Shown here: positions 17,660-26,697 of the stretch, piece after piece | Position numbering within the stretch: position 1 is the stretch's first letter | Layout of the letters: each line of letters opens with the position of its first letter | Assembly (NCBI GenBank): GCA_018970175.1 | Contig: JAGWWV010000022.1 | Coordinates: 1 to 34,477 of the forward strand | DNA: 34,477 nucleotides | Source: Acidobacteriota bacterium | Lineage (GTDB): Bacteria; Actinomycetota; Acidimicrobiia; Acidimicrobiales; Ilumatobacteraceae | Direction: 5' to 3' | The notes under the pieces: model-generated | Database searches by the model: none | Told to the model about the DNA's origin: nothing | Seen by the model: only the letters and a program-made list of their open reading frames with translations | Made by a program: the position numbers and the translations under genes

Positions 17660-17892
17660 CTACTTGCCTTTCTCCCACGAGCCTCTCGTGGCGCCGGGGG
17701 CCCGAATTCAGAGCGAAGAAACGGTACCCCCGAGACCCTTCGCGGGCGAACTTTTCCCGAGGTGAAAAGGGGGGTGTGACCGAATTGGAGGGTTTCGCCT
17801 GCCTTCGCCCGAATTACCTACACTCTCTGCGTTCACCAAATTACCCCCGGGGCCGGCTCGCGCCCGCCCCTCCACCGTAAGGATGAGTTCAC
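17660..17892. promoter_or_regulatory. Divergent promoter region between sdhC and hppA
   Basis: This 233-base non-coding stretch drives genes in both directions. On the sdhC side, a perfect 7-bp inverted repeat with a 3-base loop (CCACGAG-CCT-CTCGTGG, 17675-17691) lies just upstream of the ribosome site and could be an operator or 5'-leader hairpin. Possible -10 hexamers are TACCGT on the minus strand (17726-17721) and TACACT on the plus strand (17819-17824), giving leaders of about 55-60 bases, but neither has a convincing -35. The hppA ribosome site is AAGGATG at 17878-17884. No small ORF with family features was recognised. Confidence 0.5.
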
Positions 17893-20181
17893 GTGCTTGG
17901 AATTTTCGCTGCGGAAGGCGGCTGGCAGGACTTCACACTGAAAGGTGGTGAATGGGCCGTGCTGTGGTTGTCAGCTGCAGCCGCCCTTCTCGCCCTCGCT
18001 GTCGGGTTCTTCCTGGTCAAGAAGGTCATGGCCGAGAGCGAAGGCTCCCCGAAGATGATCGAGATCGCCACGGCGATCCAGGAAGGCGCCTGGGCATACC
18101 TGAAGCGCCAGTTCCGGACCATCGGTCTCATCCTCATCCCGCTCATCGTCATCGTTTTCGTCACGTCGACCGAGATCCTGAAGCCCGACAAGACGTCGGC
18201 GCTGTCATTCGCCGAGGCGGGCATTTTCCGAACGATTGCCTTCGTGCTTGGCTGTCTGGCATCGGGCCTCACCGGTTACATCGGAATGACGCTCGCCACG
18301 CGCGGAAACGTTCGTACCGCAGCCGCAGCACTGAGCAACAGCATGCCCCGCGCGCTCACCGTTGCATTCCGCACGGGCGGCGTCGCCGGCATGTTCACCG
18401 TCGGTCTCGGCCTTCTCGGCGCAACGGTCATCATCATGCTCTTCCAGAACACGTCGTCGGTGATTCTCGTCGGCTTCGGTTTCGGTGGCTCGCTCCTCGC
18501 GCTCTTCCTGCGCGTGGGGGGCGGCATCTTCACAAAGGCCGCTGACGTCGGAGCCGACCTCGTCGGCAAGGTCGAAGCCGGCATCCCCGAAGACGACCCG
18601 CGCAACCCCGCAACCATCGCCGACAACGTGGGCGACAACGTGGGCGACTGCGCAGGCATGGCCGCCGACCTGTTCGAGAGCTACGAGGTCACCCTCGTCG
18701 CCTCGATCATCCTCGGCGTGGCCGCATTCAACTCGATCGGTGCCAACCCGGCCCTCGGCCTCGTCTTCCCGCTCGCCGCACGCGCCATCGGCGTCGTCGC
18801 CTCGATTGCCGGCGTCTTTGCCGTCAAGGCCAAGGAGGGCGAGACCAACGCGCTCAAGCCGATCAATCGCGGCTTCCTCGTGGCGGGCGTGCTCACGCTC
18901 GTCGGCACGCTCATCCTCGCACTCGGCTACGTGGGCAACGAGTTCGACAACGCCGGCTGGAAGTGCTTCGGCGCGGTGGCCATCGGCCTCGTTCTCGCCC
19001 AGCTCGTCAGCCGTCTGACCGAGTACTACACGGCCACGCACTTCCGCCCCGTGAAGGAAATCGCCGAGTCGGCCGAAACCGGACCCGCAACCGTCGTGTT
19101 GTCGGGTACCGCCGCTGGCCTCGAGTCCTCGGTGTACGCGGTAGTCGCAATCGCCATTGCGATTGGCGTAGCCCTCGCCTTGGGCGGCGGCAACCTGGTG
19201 TTCAGCCTCTACCTCGTCGCACTTTGCGGCATGGGCATGCTCGCCACGACCGGCGTCATCGTCTCGGAAGACACCTTCGGCCCCGTCTCCGACAACGCCG
19301 CGGGTATCGCCGAAATGTCGGGCGAATTCCACGGTGAACCCGAAAAGATCATGGTTGCCCTCGACGCAGTCGGAAACACCACGAAGGCCGTCACCAAGGG
19401 CTTTGCCATCGGTTCGGCCGTCATCGCGGCAGTCGCGCTCTTCGCATCGTTCATCGAAACGGTCGGCAGCGAACTCGGCGTCGAGATCGACGACGTCAAG
19501 CGCGGCGTGTTCGACAAGCTTCCCGTCAACGTCGCCGACCCCAAGGTCTTCATCGGCCTTCTCATCGGCGGCTCGGTGCCGTTCCTCTTCTCGGCCCTCG
19601 CCATTCGCGCGGTCGGCCGCACGGCAGGCGTCGTCGTGCAGGAAGTGCGCAGCCAGTTCGCCGACGGCGGCATCATGGCGGGCACGAAGAAGCCCGACTA
19701 CGGCCCGGTCATCGACATCTGCACCAAGGCCTCCCTGCGTGAGCTCACCACCCCGGCACTCCTCGCGGTGCTCACGCCGGTCGTCATCGGATTCGGCGTC
19801 TCCTGGCAGGCGCTCGGCGCCTTCCTCGCGGCGGTCATCCTCGTCGGCCAGCTGATGGCGAACTACCTCAGCAACGCCGGTGGTGCATGGGACAACTCGA
19901 AGAAGTACATCGAAGACGGCCACCACGGCGGCAAGGGCAGCGATGCCCACAAGGCAGCTGTCATCGGCGACACCGTCGGCGACCCGTTCAAGGACACGGC
20001 CGGCCCCGCACTGAACCCGCTCATCAAGGTGATGAACCTGGTGTCGCTGTTGATCCTGCCCGCCATCATCGACAACGCCGACAACGACGGTGCACGCTTC
20101 ACCATCGCCGGCGCTGCACTAGTGGTGCTGATCGGCTCGATCGTCTTCTCCGGTCGCAAGTCGTCGAACCTGACGGCCTGA
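17893..20181 (+). CDS. hppA: Membrane-bound proton-pumping pyrophosphatase
   Basis: An integral membrane enzyme (762 residues, about 16 helices) coupling hydrolysis of pyrophosphate to H+ export. Signature motifs are DVGADLVGKVE, the duplicated DNVGDNVGD (244-252) for Mg-PPi binding, and the C-terminal DTVGDPFKDTAGPALNPLIK. In GNTTKAVTKGFAIG, Lys498 and Thr501 occupy the positions that distinguish K+-independent pumps (Lys, Thr) from K+-dependent ones (Ala, Ala/Gly), so this should be the K+-independent H+ type. The start is a GTG with AAGGATG upstream. It recovers energy from PPi made in biosynthesis and acyl-CoA ligase reactions (AacS itself releases PPi). It is followed after 29 bases by a DedA gene. 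Confidence 0.97.
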   Translation: MLGIFAAEGGWQDFTLKGGEWAVLWLSAAAALLALAVGFFLVKKVMAESEGSPKMIEIATAIQEGAWAYLKRQFRTIGLILIPLIVIVFVTSTEILKPDKTSALSFAEAGIFRTIAFVLGCLASGLTGYIGMTLATRGNVRTAAAALSNSMPRALTVAFRTGGVAGMFTVGLGLLGATVIIMLFQNTSSVILVGFGFGGSLLALFLRVGGGIFTKAADVGADLVGKVEAGIPEDDPRNPATIADNVGDNVGDCAGMAADLFESYEVTLVASIILGVAAFNSIGANPALGLVFPLAARAIGVVASIAGVFAVKAKEGETNALKPINRGFLVAGVLTLVGTLILALGYVGNEFDNAGWKCFGAVAIGLVLAQLVSRLTEYYTATHFRPVKEIAESAETGPATVVLSGTAAGLESSVYAVVAIAIAIGVALALGGGNLVFSLYLVALCGMGMLATTGVIVSEDTFGPVSDNAAGIAEMSGEFHGEPEKIMVALDAVGNTTKAVTKGFAIGSAVIAAVALFASFIETVGSELGVEIDDVKRGVFDKLPVNVADPKVFIGLLIGGSVPFLFSALAIRAVGRTAGVVVQEVRSQFADGGIMAGTKKPDYGPVIDICTKASLRELTTPALLAVLTPVVIGFGVSWQALGAFLAAVILVGQLMANYLSNAGGAWDNSKKYIEDGHHGGKGSDAHKAAVIGDTVGDPFKDTAGPALNPLIKVMNLVSLLILPAIIDNADNDGARFTIAGAALVVLIGSIVFSGRKSSNLTA

Positions 20182-20210
20182 TCCTTCATATCGCGCCGAG
20201 CTGACGCCAC

Positions 20211-20828
20211 GTGCTTGCCCTCTTCAACATCGAAAGTTGGTTGGAGAACGGCGGCCTGGCGTTGCTCGGCGCGATTGTTTTTGCAGAGTCGGGCTTGTTG
20301 ATCGGGTTTTTCCTTCCCGGCGACTCGCTTCTCTTCATCTCGGGATTTCTCTCGTCCAGTGCCGGCGGCAACGTACTGCCGCCGCTCCCCCTTGTCGCCG
20401 TCGTCAGCGTGTTGTGCGCCATCGCGGGCGACCAGGTGGGTTACTGGTTCGGTCAGCGCGTGGGGCCGGCATTGTTCGACAAGCCGAAGTCGCGCGTGTT
20501 CAACCCGCAGAACGTGGTGAAGGCCAACGCATTTCTAGAGAAGTACGGCCCAAAGACGATCGTGCTCGCCCGCTTCGTGCCGATCATTCGCACCTTTGCA
20601 CCGATTGTCGCGGGCATCGGAAAGATGCGGTACCGCACGTTCGTCACCTACAACGTGGTTGGTGGCCTCGTGTGGGGCGGTGGAATCACCACCATCGGCT
20701 ACTTCCTCGGCGAAGTCGACGCCGTAAAAAACAACATCGAAATCGCGAGCCTGTTCATCGTTGCACTGTCCGTGCTCCCCGTCGTCCTCGAGTTCGTAAA
20801 GCACCGCCGCGGGCTCAAAGCCCACTGA
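20211..20828 (+). CDS. DedA family membrane protein
   Basis: A 205-residue polytopic protein of the DedA/SNARE-associated family, some members of which recycle undecaprenyl-phosphate or other polyprenyl lipids across the membrane. Family motifs are AESGLLIGFFLPGDSLLF (about 25-42, with the conserved Glu and PGD), GDQVGYWFGQRVG, and ARFVPIIRTFAPIVAGIGKM with its conserved Arg pair. The hydrophobic C-terminus ends in a basic HRRGLK tail. It starts with GTG 29 bases after hppA, without a clear ribosome site. Its stop overlaps the next start by one base (TGATG). Specific lipid substrate not assignable. Confidence 0.9.
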   Translation: MLALFNIESWLENGGLALLGAIVFAESGLLIGFFLPGDSLLFISGFLSSSAGGNVLPPLPLVAVVSVLCAIAGDQVGYWFGQRVGPALFDKPKSRVFNPQNVVKANAFLEKYGPKTIVLARFVPIIRTFAPIVAGIGKMRYRTFVTYNVVGGLVWGGGITTIGYFLGEVDAVKNNIEIASLFIVALSVLPVVLEFVKHRRGLKAH

Positions 20829-21232
20829 TGCGAACCATGGCGCGCTACCTCAGCCTCGACTGGATCGACGAAATTTCGCGCCGTGTCGCTGCAAGTACCG
20901 ACCTCCAGAAACTGGGATCGACCCACACGATCGGCATCACACAGGTCATCACCGAGTCCCCCGATGGCACGGTCACGTACCACTTGCAATCGGGCAACGG
21001 CCGAGTGGACTTCGGGGTCGGACCCGCCGACCCCGAGGACGTGCGCCTGGAACAGGAATGGTTCAGCGCCGTCGACGTCGCAACGGGCGAGATGACCGCA
21101 GAAGATGCGTTCATCACCGGCTGCATCCGGTTGTCGGGCAACGCTCCCCTGCTCCTCGAATGCCAGGCCGTCTTCGCCGGCCTCGATCCGATCTTCTCCG
21201 CGGTCGCCGACCAGACCGACTACGGGAAATAA
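20828..21232 (+). CDS. SCP2 sterol-transfer-like small protein
   Basis: A 134-residue soluble protein with the layout of SCP2-like lipid-binding domains: a first helix (SLDWIDEISRRVAAS), then antiparallel strands (GTVTYHLQSGNGRVDFGVGPAD). These are followed by a segment with DVATGEMTAEDAFITGCIRLSGN and a final helix. In other SCP2 domains the corresponding xxAFxxGxIxxxGD element is a hallmark, and here it is TAEDAFITGCIRLSGN. Such domains bind hydrophobic ligands or acyl-CoA; the ligand is unknown. The ATG at 20828 overlaps the dedA stop; an alternative ATG lies three codons on. The gene ends just before a strong terminator and is the last of the hppA-dedA-SCP2 unit. Confidence 0.72.
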   Translation: MRTMARYLSLDWIDEISRRVAASTDLQKLGSTHTIGITQVITESPDGTVTYHLQSGNGRVDFGVGPADPEDVRLEQEWFSAVDVATGEMTAEDAFITGCIRLSGNAPLLLECQAVFAGLDPIFSAVADQTDYGK

Positions 21233-21233
21233 G

Positions 21234-21261
21234 AAGGCCCCGGGCGAACCCGGGGCCTTTT
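21234..21261. terminator. Strong bidirectional intrinsic terminator
   Basis: A perfect 11-bp stem (AAGGCCCCGGG) with a CGAA loop is followed by TTTT on the plus strand. It sits between the convergent SCP2-like gene (stop at 21232) and mdh (stop at 21283). On the minus strand the stem is followed by CTTATTT, so it can also serve mdh. Confidence 0.9.
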
Positions 21262-21282
21262 CCATTCGATTGTTGGCGGTGG

Positions 21283-22269
21283 CTAGATCAAGCCGAGTTG
21301 CTTGACTGCGTTGCGCTCTTCGGCGAGTTCGGCCACCGAGGCATCGATCTTGCCGCGGCTGTAGGCGTCGATCTCGAGACCCTGGACGATCTCGTACTTC
21401 CCGTTCTTGCACACGCAGGGGAACGACGAAATGAGGCCCTCGGGAACGCCGTACGAGCCGTCCGACGGAACAGCCATCGACACCCAGTCGCCCGCGGGCG
21501 TGCCCTTCACCCACGAATGGATGTGGTCGATCGCCGCGTTGGCAGCCGATGCCGCCGACGACAGCCCGCGCGCCTTGATGATTGCTGCGCCGCGCTTGGC
21601 AACGGTCGGAATGTAGGTCTCATCGAGCCACTTCTGGTCGTTCACCAGGGAGGCCGCGTTCTTGCCGTCGACTTCGCAGTGGAAGAGATCGGGGTACTGC
21701 GTCGTCGAGTGGTTGCCCCAGATGGTCATCTTCTTCACCGAGGTGACGGGGCGACCGAGCTTCTGGGCGATCTGGGTGACGGCGCGGTTGTGGTCGAGAC
21801 GCGTCATGGCAGTGAACTGGCAGGGGTCGATGCCCTTGGCATTGTTCATCGCGATGAGAGCATTGGTGTTGGCCGGGTTGCCGACGACGAGAACCTTCAC
21901 GTCCTTCTTGGCATTCGCACCGATGGCCTGGCCCTGAGGCTTGAAGATGCCACCGTTGGCGTTGAGAAGATCGGAGCGCTCCATGCCGTCCTTGCGGGGC
22001 ATCGCGCCGACGAGGAGTGCGACGCCGGCGTCACCGAAGGCGACGTCGGCCTTGTCGGTGCAGATGACGTCGACGAGGGGCGAGAACGCGCAGTCGTCGA
22101 GTTCCATCTTCACGCCCTCGAGCGCGCCCAGGGCAGGCGTGATTTCGAGGAGCTGGAGGATGACCGGTGTCTCGGGCCCGAGCATTGCGCCCGAAGCGAT
22201 ACGGAAAAGGAGGCTGTAGCCGATTTGGCCTGCTGCGCCGGTGACGGCGACTCGTACGGGGGTTGTCAT
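21283..22269 (-). CDS. mdh: Malate dehydrogenase
   Basis: NAD-dependent TCA-cycle enzyme (malate to oxaloacetate), cytoplasmic, 328 residues, of the longer LDH/MDH subgroup typical of actinobacterial and cytosolic MDHs. The NAD-binding motif is GAAGQIG (11-17). The substrate-binding arginines are Arg92 and Arg98 ([11 protein letters not shown]) and Arg157. Asp159 in MTRLDHNRA and His187 in [11 protein letters not shown] form the proton relay. The frame continues upstream, but the ATG at 22269 gives the correct N-terminus. No ribosome site precedes it; TACGCT lies seven bases upstream, suggesting a leaderless mRNA. The acyltransferase gene stops 22 bases upstream on the same strand. Confidence 0.97.
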   Translation of the reverse strand: MTTPVRVAVTGAAGQIGYSLLFRIASGAMLGPETPVILQLLEITPALGALEGVKMELDDCAFSPLVDVICTDKADVAFGDAGVALLVGAMPRKDGMERSDLLNANGGIFKPQGQAIGANAKKDVKVLVVGNPANTNALIAMNNAKGIDPCQFTAMTRLDHNRAVTQIAQKLGRPVTSVKKMTIWGNHSTTQYPDLFHCEVDGKNAASLVNDQKWLDETYIPTVAKRGAAIIKARGLSSAASAANAAIDHIHSWVKGTPAGDWVSMAVPSDGSYGVPEGLISSFPCVCKNGKYEIVQGLEIDAYSRGKIDASVAELAEERNAVKQLGLI

Positions 22270-22276
22270 GGGGCAA

Positions 22277-22282
22277 GAGCGT
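22277..22282 (-). promoter_or_regulatory. Candidate -10 hexamer (TACGCT) for leaderless mdh
   Basis: TACGCT on the minus strand is followed by seven bases (CTTGCCC) and then the mdh ATG. No Shine-Dalgarno sequence lies between. It sits in the 22-base gap after the acyltransferase stop, implying mdh can be transcribed separately. Inference from spacing. Confidence 0.37.
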
Positions 22283-22291
22283 AGGTCGGGC

Positions 22292-24319
22292 CTAGCCCCC
22301 CGCCCCAATCGTCGTTGTGGTCGTTGTGCTCGTCGTGGTTGGAACCGGAACCAGTGGCCGCCCGAGTGCCGCCATGACCGCCTCGGTGTAGGCAACCTGA
22401 CCCTTTGGTCGTAGGTGCGTGCCGTCGTCGTACACCCACTCGGGATGGGGGTCGACGAGCAGTTTCCAGTCGAGCACCGTCACGTTCGGGAACTTGTCGG
22501 GCAACGCCCGTATGAGGGAGTTGTTGCCCTCTTCCCACTTGTGGTCGGGCACGGCGTTCGTGAGCACCACGACCTTCGGCACCTCCGCGAGCGCGGTGAA
22601 GATCGCGTCCATTGTTTCGGCAGTAGTTCCACTGTTCGTGCCGAGGTGCACGACAACCTCGTCCCCCAGTGCACCGATCGATTTCACGTAGTTGACGATC
22701 TCGAGTGCCGCCTTGAAGGGTCGGCTCTTTTTTGCATCGACGGTGATGCCGTACTTCGACAGTTCGGGTGCCGCGCCCAGCATGACGGAGTCTCCGATTG
22801 CGAGAACATCGATCTTCACCGCTGGGAGAGTCGTCGGTGGGGCGACCGACGTCGGGCCGCCGGCAACGGTTGTCGATACAGCCGGTGCCGTGGTGTCGAC
22901 AGGTCGTGTGAGGAGGTCGGTCGTCGATTGTTCCGCGTCGACGAGGCTCTGGCTGATGTCGTCGAGCCGCACCTTCGCCGTCGACAGGTTCACCACGGCA
23001 AAAATCGGAAGGCCCGCAACGAGCACGGCCGTTGCCGCCATGCGCTGGCGATGACGGCGGCGCTCGGGTGTTTCGGCGCCACGCCACGAACGCAACCACC
23101 GCGAAAAGCCGCCCTTCCGGACAGGCGTCTCGATGAGTCGGTACGACAGCTCGGTGATGACGAGGGTGATCGCCATGAGTCCGAGAAACTGCGGCATCGT
23201 CAGTTCGTTTCCGGCCAGCTTGCGAGAGAACTGGAAGATCGCCCAGTGGTACAGATACAAACCGTACGAACGCTGGCCAACCCAGACAAAGACGCGATTG
23301 CCAAGGACCACCCGCCCGAGAACCGCGGTCGGGTGCGTCACGGCAGCGATGACGGCAATGGACGCGAGACCCACGAGGAAGAACCCCCCGCGGTAGAGCA
23401 GGTCGTATCCACGAACCCCTTCCTCGGTGCCCGCGACGACGTTCTGGAACCGCCACATCATCACACCCAGGCCCGCCAGACCGATCAGGCCGACGATGTC
23501 GAGTGCGGCGCCTCGGTTGGCGATGCGTGCGCGCGCAACCGACCACGGACGCCACCACACGGCGAGTGCGGCCCCGATGAAGAGCCCACCCATTCGCGTG
23601 ACGGTGGACAGATACGCAAAGTCGATGCGCGAGACGTCACGGCCGAGGAACGAGAAGTACTGACCCGGTGTCTGTGTCACATCGTCGATCGGACCGGTGC
23701 GGTAGATCCATGCACACAACACCGCGATGCCAACCGATGACAGAAAGAAGAACAGACCGACGAGAGGGAGGCGTCGACGGCCGACCTTCGTGACGACCAG
23801 CATGAGAAGCGGCCAGAGCAGGTAGAACTGCTCCTCGACGGCCAGCGACCACAGGTGTCGCAGCGGCACGTAGCCGAAGTTGCTGAAGTACGAGCTGCCC
23901 GTGTGAATTTGGAACCAGTTGGTGACGTACGTGAAGCCCGCGACCACCTCACCACGGAGGTTCCCGAGTTCACTGCGTCGAAAAATCGACACGTAGACGG
24001 TGACTCCGACGAGCAACGTCCACAATGCGGGAAGCAGCCGCCGTGCGCGACGCAACCAGAACTCGCGCAGGTCGATGCGACCGTTGCGCGTCGACTCGGC
24101 AAGCAGCAGGAGCGTGATCAGGTAGCCGCTGATGACGAAGAAGACTTCGACACCGAGGAATCCACCCTTCAACCAGGTGTGGTTCGCGTGGTAGAAGATG
24201 ACCGCCACGACGGCGATGGCCCGCAGGCCGTCGAGACCCGGGAGATACGGGACGGTTGCCCGGGCACGAATCTCGGCCGTTGAATCGGGAGCCGGCGCGG
24301 GGGGCGCAATGTTCGCCAT
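22292..24319 (-). CDS. Acyltransferase-3 with C-terminal SGNH domain (OafA/YrhL type)
   Basis: A membrane O-acyltransferase of 675 residues, likely acetylating a cell-surface glycan or lipid. The N-terminal acyltransferase-3 domain (about 25-370) has roughly ten helices, with the family Arg33-x10-His44 ([16 protein letters not shown]) and [18 protein letters not shown] further helix and linker follow, with a Pro/Thr-rich spacer. The periplasm-side SGNH hydrolase-like domain (503-655) has GDS (Ser511), GTN (Asn562) and DGTH (Asp632, His635). The last residues are a Thr run ([10 protein letters not shown]) rich in simple GTT/GTG-type repeats. The ATG at 24319 is preceded by AGGAAG; the open frame upstream overlaps metF and is shadow. 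The acceptor cannot be assigned, and no glycan cluster is adjacent. Confidence 0.9.
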   Translation of the reverse strand: MANIAPPAPAPDSTAEIRARATVPYLPGLDGLRAIAVVAVIFYHANHTWLKGGFLGVEVFFVISGYLITLLLLAESTRNGRIDLREFWLRRARRLLPALWTLLVGVTVYVSIFRRSELGNLRGEVVAGFTYVTNWFQIHTGSSYFSNFGYVPLRHLWSLAVEEQFYLLWPLLMLVVTKVGRRRLPLVGLFFFLSSVGIAVLCAWIYRTGPIDDVTQTPGQYFSFLGRDVSRIDFAYLSTVTRMGGLFIGAALAVWWRPWSVARARIANRGAALDIVGLIGLAGLGVMMWRFQNVVAGTEEGVRGYDLLYRGGFFLVGLASIAVIAAVTHPTAVLGRVVLGNRVFVWVGQRSYGLYLYHWAIFQFSRKLAGNELTMPQFLGLMAITLVITELSYRLIETPVRKGGFSRWLRSWRGAETPERRRHRQRMAATAVLVAGLPIFAVVNLSTAKVRLDDISQSLVDAEQSTTDLLTRPVDTTAPAVSTTVAGGPTSVAPPTTLPAVKIDVLAIGDSVMLGAAPELSKYGITVDAKKSRPFKAALEIVNYVKSIGALGDEVVVHLGTNSGTTAETMDAIFTALAEVPKVVVLTNAVPDHKWEEGNNSLIRALPDKFPNVTVLDWKLLVDPHPEWVYDDGTHLRPKGQVAYTEAVMAALGRPLVPVPTTTSTTTTTTIGAGG

Positions 24320-24329
24320 TCCGGGCTTC

Positions 24330-25190
24330 CTAGGAAACCGGCAGACCGAGGTTGGCGTAGATCTCGCGGGTGGCCGTCGAACGGTTGAGTGTGTAGAAGT
24401 GCAGACCGGGTGCGCCGGCGGCAAGAAGCTCGGCGCACAGTTCGGTCGCGGCATCGACTCCGATGCGTCGCACGTCGTCGGCATCGTCGACCCCGTCGAG
24501 CCGATCTGCCAGCCACGCGGGGAAGACCGCGCCCGAGAGTTCCGCCATGCGCTGCACCTGGTTGCGGTTTGTGACGGGCATGATTCCGGGAATGATGGGC
24601 TTCGTGACGCCGAGTGCCGCAAGTTCGTCGATCATGCGGACGTAGTGCTCGGCGTCGAAGAAGAACTGCGTGATTCCAAAGTCGGCACGACGCAGTTTTT
24701 CGGCGAGGAACCGACGATCGTCGGCACGCGAGGCACTGCGCGGATGTTCCTCGGGGTGTGCGGCGACACCGATGCTGAAGCCGCCGCGCTCGCGCAGATG
24801 GTCGACTAGGTCGAGTGCGAACGCGTAGTCGCTCGGGCGCACGTCGGCAGGATCGGTGGGCGGGTCACCACCGAGGGCGAGAATGTTCTCGACGCCGGCT
24901 GCCTGGTAGGTGTCGAGGATTGCGTCGATGTCGGCGCGGGTGTGGCCCACGCAGGTGAGATGCGCCATCGGCGAAATGTTCGTTTCCTTGCGCATCCACA
25001 CGACGAGGTCTCGCGTGCGTTCACGGGTGCTGCCGCCCGCCCCGTACGTGACCGACACGAATGCGGGGTGGAGCGTTTCGAGCTCTGCGATGGTGCGGCC
25101 GAGCGAGAGCTGGGCGGCATCAGTCTTCGGGGGGAAGAACTCGAAGGAGAAGGTGCGCCCCGCAGCGAGAAGATCGATGATGCGGGTCAT
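24330..25190 (-). CDS. metF: 5,10-methylenetetrahydrofolate reductase
   Basis: A FAD-dependent TIM-barrel enzyme (286 residues) making 5-methyl-THF for methionine synthesis. Recognised blocks include FSFEFFPPKT (13-22), SVTYGAGGSTRERT, HLTCVGHTRADI, NILALGGDPP, GVAAHPEEHP, ADFGITQFFFDAEHY and IIPGIMPVTN. The C-terminal GLHFYTLNRS is complete. The ATG at 25190 has no ribosome site; TAAACT lies eight bases upstream, overlapping the purH stop, so a leaderless internal promoter is plausible. It lies 11 bases after purH and 10 before the acyltransferase gene on the same strand, and links folate one-carbon units with the formyl-THF-using PurH. Confidence 0.97.
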   Translation of the reverse strand: MTRIIDLLAAGRTFSFEFFPPKTDAAQLSLGRTIAELETLHPAFVSVTYGAGGSTRERTRDLVVWMRKETNISPMAHLTCVGHTRADIDAILDTYQAAGVENILALGGDPPTDPADVRPSDYAFALDLVDHLRERGGFSIGVAAHPEEHPRSASRADDRRFLAEKLRRADFGITQFFFDAEHYVRMIDELAALGVTKPIIPGIMPVTNRNQVQRMAELSGAVFPAWLADRLDGVDDADDVRRIGVDAATELCAELLAAGAPGLHFYTLNRSTATREIYANLGLPVS

Positions 25191-25198
25191 TTGCGCCG

Positions 25199-25204
25199 AG
25201 TTTA
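25199..25204 (-). promoter_or_regulatory. Candidate -10 hexamer (TAAACT) for metF
   Basis: TAAACT on the minus strand begins with the TAA stop of purH and is followed by eight bases and the metF ATG, with no Shine-Dalgarno sequence. It suggests independent transcription of metF. Inference from spacing. Confidence 0.33.
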
Positions 25205-26680
25205 GTGACGGAAGTGACGCATACCCGTGAAGATGAGCACGATTCCGTGCTCATTTGCGGCCGCGATGACTTCGTCGTCACGCACACTTCCACCCGGTTC
25301 GACGACGACCGTCACCCCCGCCCGCGCGAGCATGTCGAGGCCGTCCCTGAACGGGAAGAAGGCGTCGCTTGCCGCAACTCCACCGATTGCCCTCTCACCG
25401 GCCCTTTCACACGCTAGGCGCGCCGCATCGAGGCGATTCTGCTGACCCCCACCGATTCCCACGGCTTGAAAATCATTCGCGATCGTGATGGCGTTCGAAC
25501 TGACGGACGCACAGACCCGCCATGCAAAGGACGCGAGTTCCATCTGCGCGGTCGTCGGCTCTTTCTCGCTCACCACGGTCCATGTCGACGGCTCGTCGGC
25601 CACGGGGTCGGGGTCCTGGACGAGTAGTCCCCCGCTCACGCTGCGCAGTTCGGGCCCGACCATCGCCGGTACCGAAGCCTCGACGATACGGAGGTTCTTC
25701 TTCGATTGGAGCGCGACCAACGCGTCGGGGGCGAAGCCCGGCGCCACGACCACCTCGGTGAAAACCTCGTTGATCGACGCCGCGGTCGCCGCGTCGACGG
25801 TGCGGTTCAACGCAATGATTCCGCCGAACGCACTGACCGAATCACACCCGTGTGCCCGCACGTATGCCTCGTGGATGGTCGCCGCGGTTGCGACACCGCA
25901 CGGGTTCGCATGCTTCACCACGACGGCCGCCGCCGAGTCGAAACGGTTGACGAGACGCCACGCCGCATCGGCGTCGAAGACGTTGAGATACGACATCTCC
26001 TTGCCGCCCAGCCGTCGCGCGGCTCGCCACCAACCGGGGGCTCCCGCAACGTCCCAGAGACTTCCCTGCTGGTGCGGATTCTCGCCGTAGCGCAACGAGT
26101 CGACGCGATCGAGATGAACCGAGCGCGACGCGCCGTCGGTGATCCATTCGACGATCGCCGAGTCGTAGTCACGTGTCGCAGTGAAGGCGCGCGCAGCGAG
26201 TGCGCGTCGCGTGTCGTCGGACAGGGCCCCCGACGACCGGATTTCGGCGAGCAACGCCGCGTACTGCGAGACATCGACGACGACGCCGACGCGTGCGAAG
26301 TTCTTGGCCGCGGCACGGATCATCGCCGGCCCACCGACATCGATGAGTTCGATTCCCGGCTTCGACGAAAACGGGTAGAGGCTGACGACAACGAGATCGA
26401 ATGCTTCGATTCCGTGGGCCGCCATGTCGGCAACGTGTCCGGGCTTCGATGTATCGGCGAGGATGCCACCGTGAATTTTCGGGTGGAGCGTCACGACACG
26501 ATGGTCGAGAATCGCAGGCACACCCGTGATGTCAGCAACGTCGGTGACCGCGATTCCCGCCGCCACAAGCGTTGCCGCCGTGCCGCCCGACGAGACGATC
26601 GTCCACCCGCATGCGACAAGGCCCCGCGCGAACTCCTCGATCCCCGACTTGTCGTGGACGCTGAGTAGGGCGCGGGGCAC
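25202..26680 (-). CDS. purH: Bifunctional AICAR transformylase / IMP cyclohydrolase
   Basis: Catalyses the last two steps of IMP synthesis. The N-terminal cyclohydrolase domain (about 1-190) has LLSVHDKSG, SSGGTAATL and VVTLHPKIHGG. The transformylase domain has LRYGENPHQ (196-204) and the catalytic Lys256-His257 in VVKHANPCG. Length (492 residues) is slightly below the usual 510-530. In the block normally reading VKSNAI, this protein has VSSNAI, with Ser394 replacing the near-universal Lys; GGGQQNRLDAARLA follows in place of GAGQMSRVDSA. The GTG at 26680 lies 17 bases after sucD with no obvious ribosome site. It appears complete, and the substitution is more likely lineage variation than decay. 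Confidence 0.96.
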   Translation of the reverse strand: MPRALLSVHDKSGIEEFARGLVACGWTIVSSGGTAATLVAAGIAVTDVADITGVPAILDHRVVTLHPKIHGGILADTSKPGHVADMAAHGIEAFDLVVVSLYPFSSKPGIELIDVGGPAMIRAAAKNFARVGVVVDVSQYAALLAEIRSSGALSDDTRRALAARAFTATRDYDSAIVEWITDGASRSVHLDRVDSLRYGENPHQQGSLWDVAGAPGWWRAARRLGGKEMSYLNVFDADAAWRLVNRFDSAAAVVVKHANPCGVATAATIHEAYVRAHGCDSVSAFGGIIALNRTVDAATAASINEVFTEVVVAPGFAPDALVALQSKKNLRIVEASVPAMVGPELRSVSGGLLVQDPDPVADEPSTWTVVSEKEPTTAQMELASFAWRVCASVSSNAITIANDFQAVGIGGGQQNRLDAARLACERAGERAIGGVAASDAFFPFRDGLDMLARAGVTVVVEPGGSVRDDEVIAAANEHGIVLIFTGMRHFRH

Positions 26681-26697
26681 TGTCGACTCGGCTCGAA

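Noticed and set aside
18205-19950. Long minus-strand ORF (581 codons) opposite hppA
   Set aside because: It is fully antisense to a clear pyrophosphatase gene; its product is dominated by Asp, Glu, Arg and Ala with no recognisable domain, as expected for a GC-rich shadow frame.
22310-22350. GTT/GTG simple repeat as a possible phase-variable tract
   Set aside because: It encodes the Thr-rich C-terminal tail of the acyltransferase, the units are imperfect and length changes would only alter the tail.
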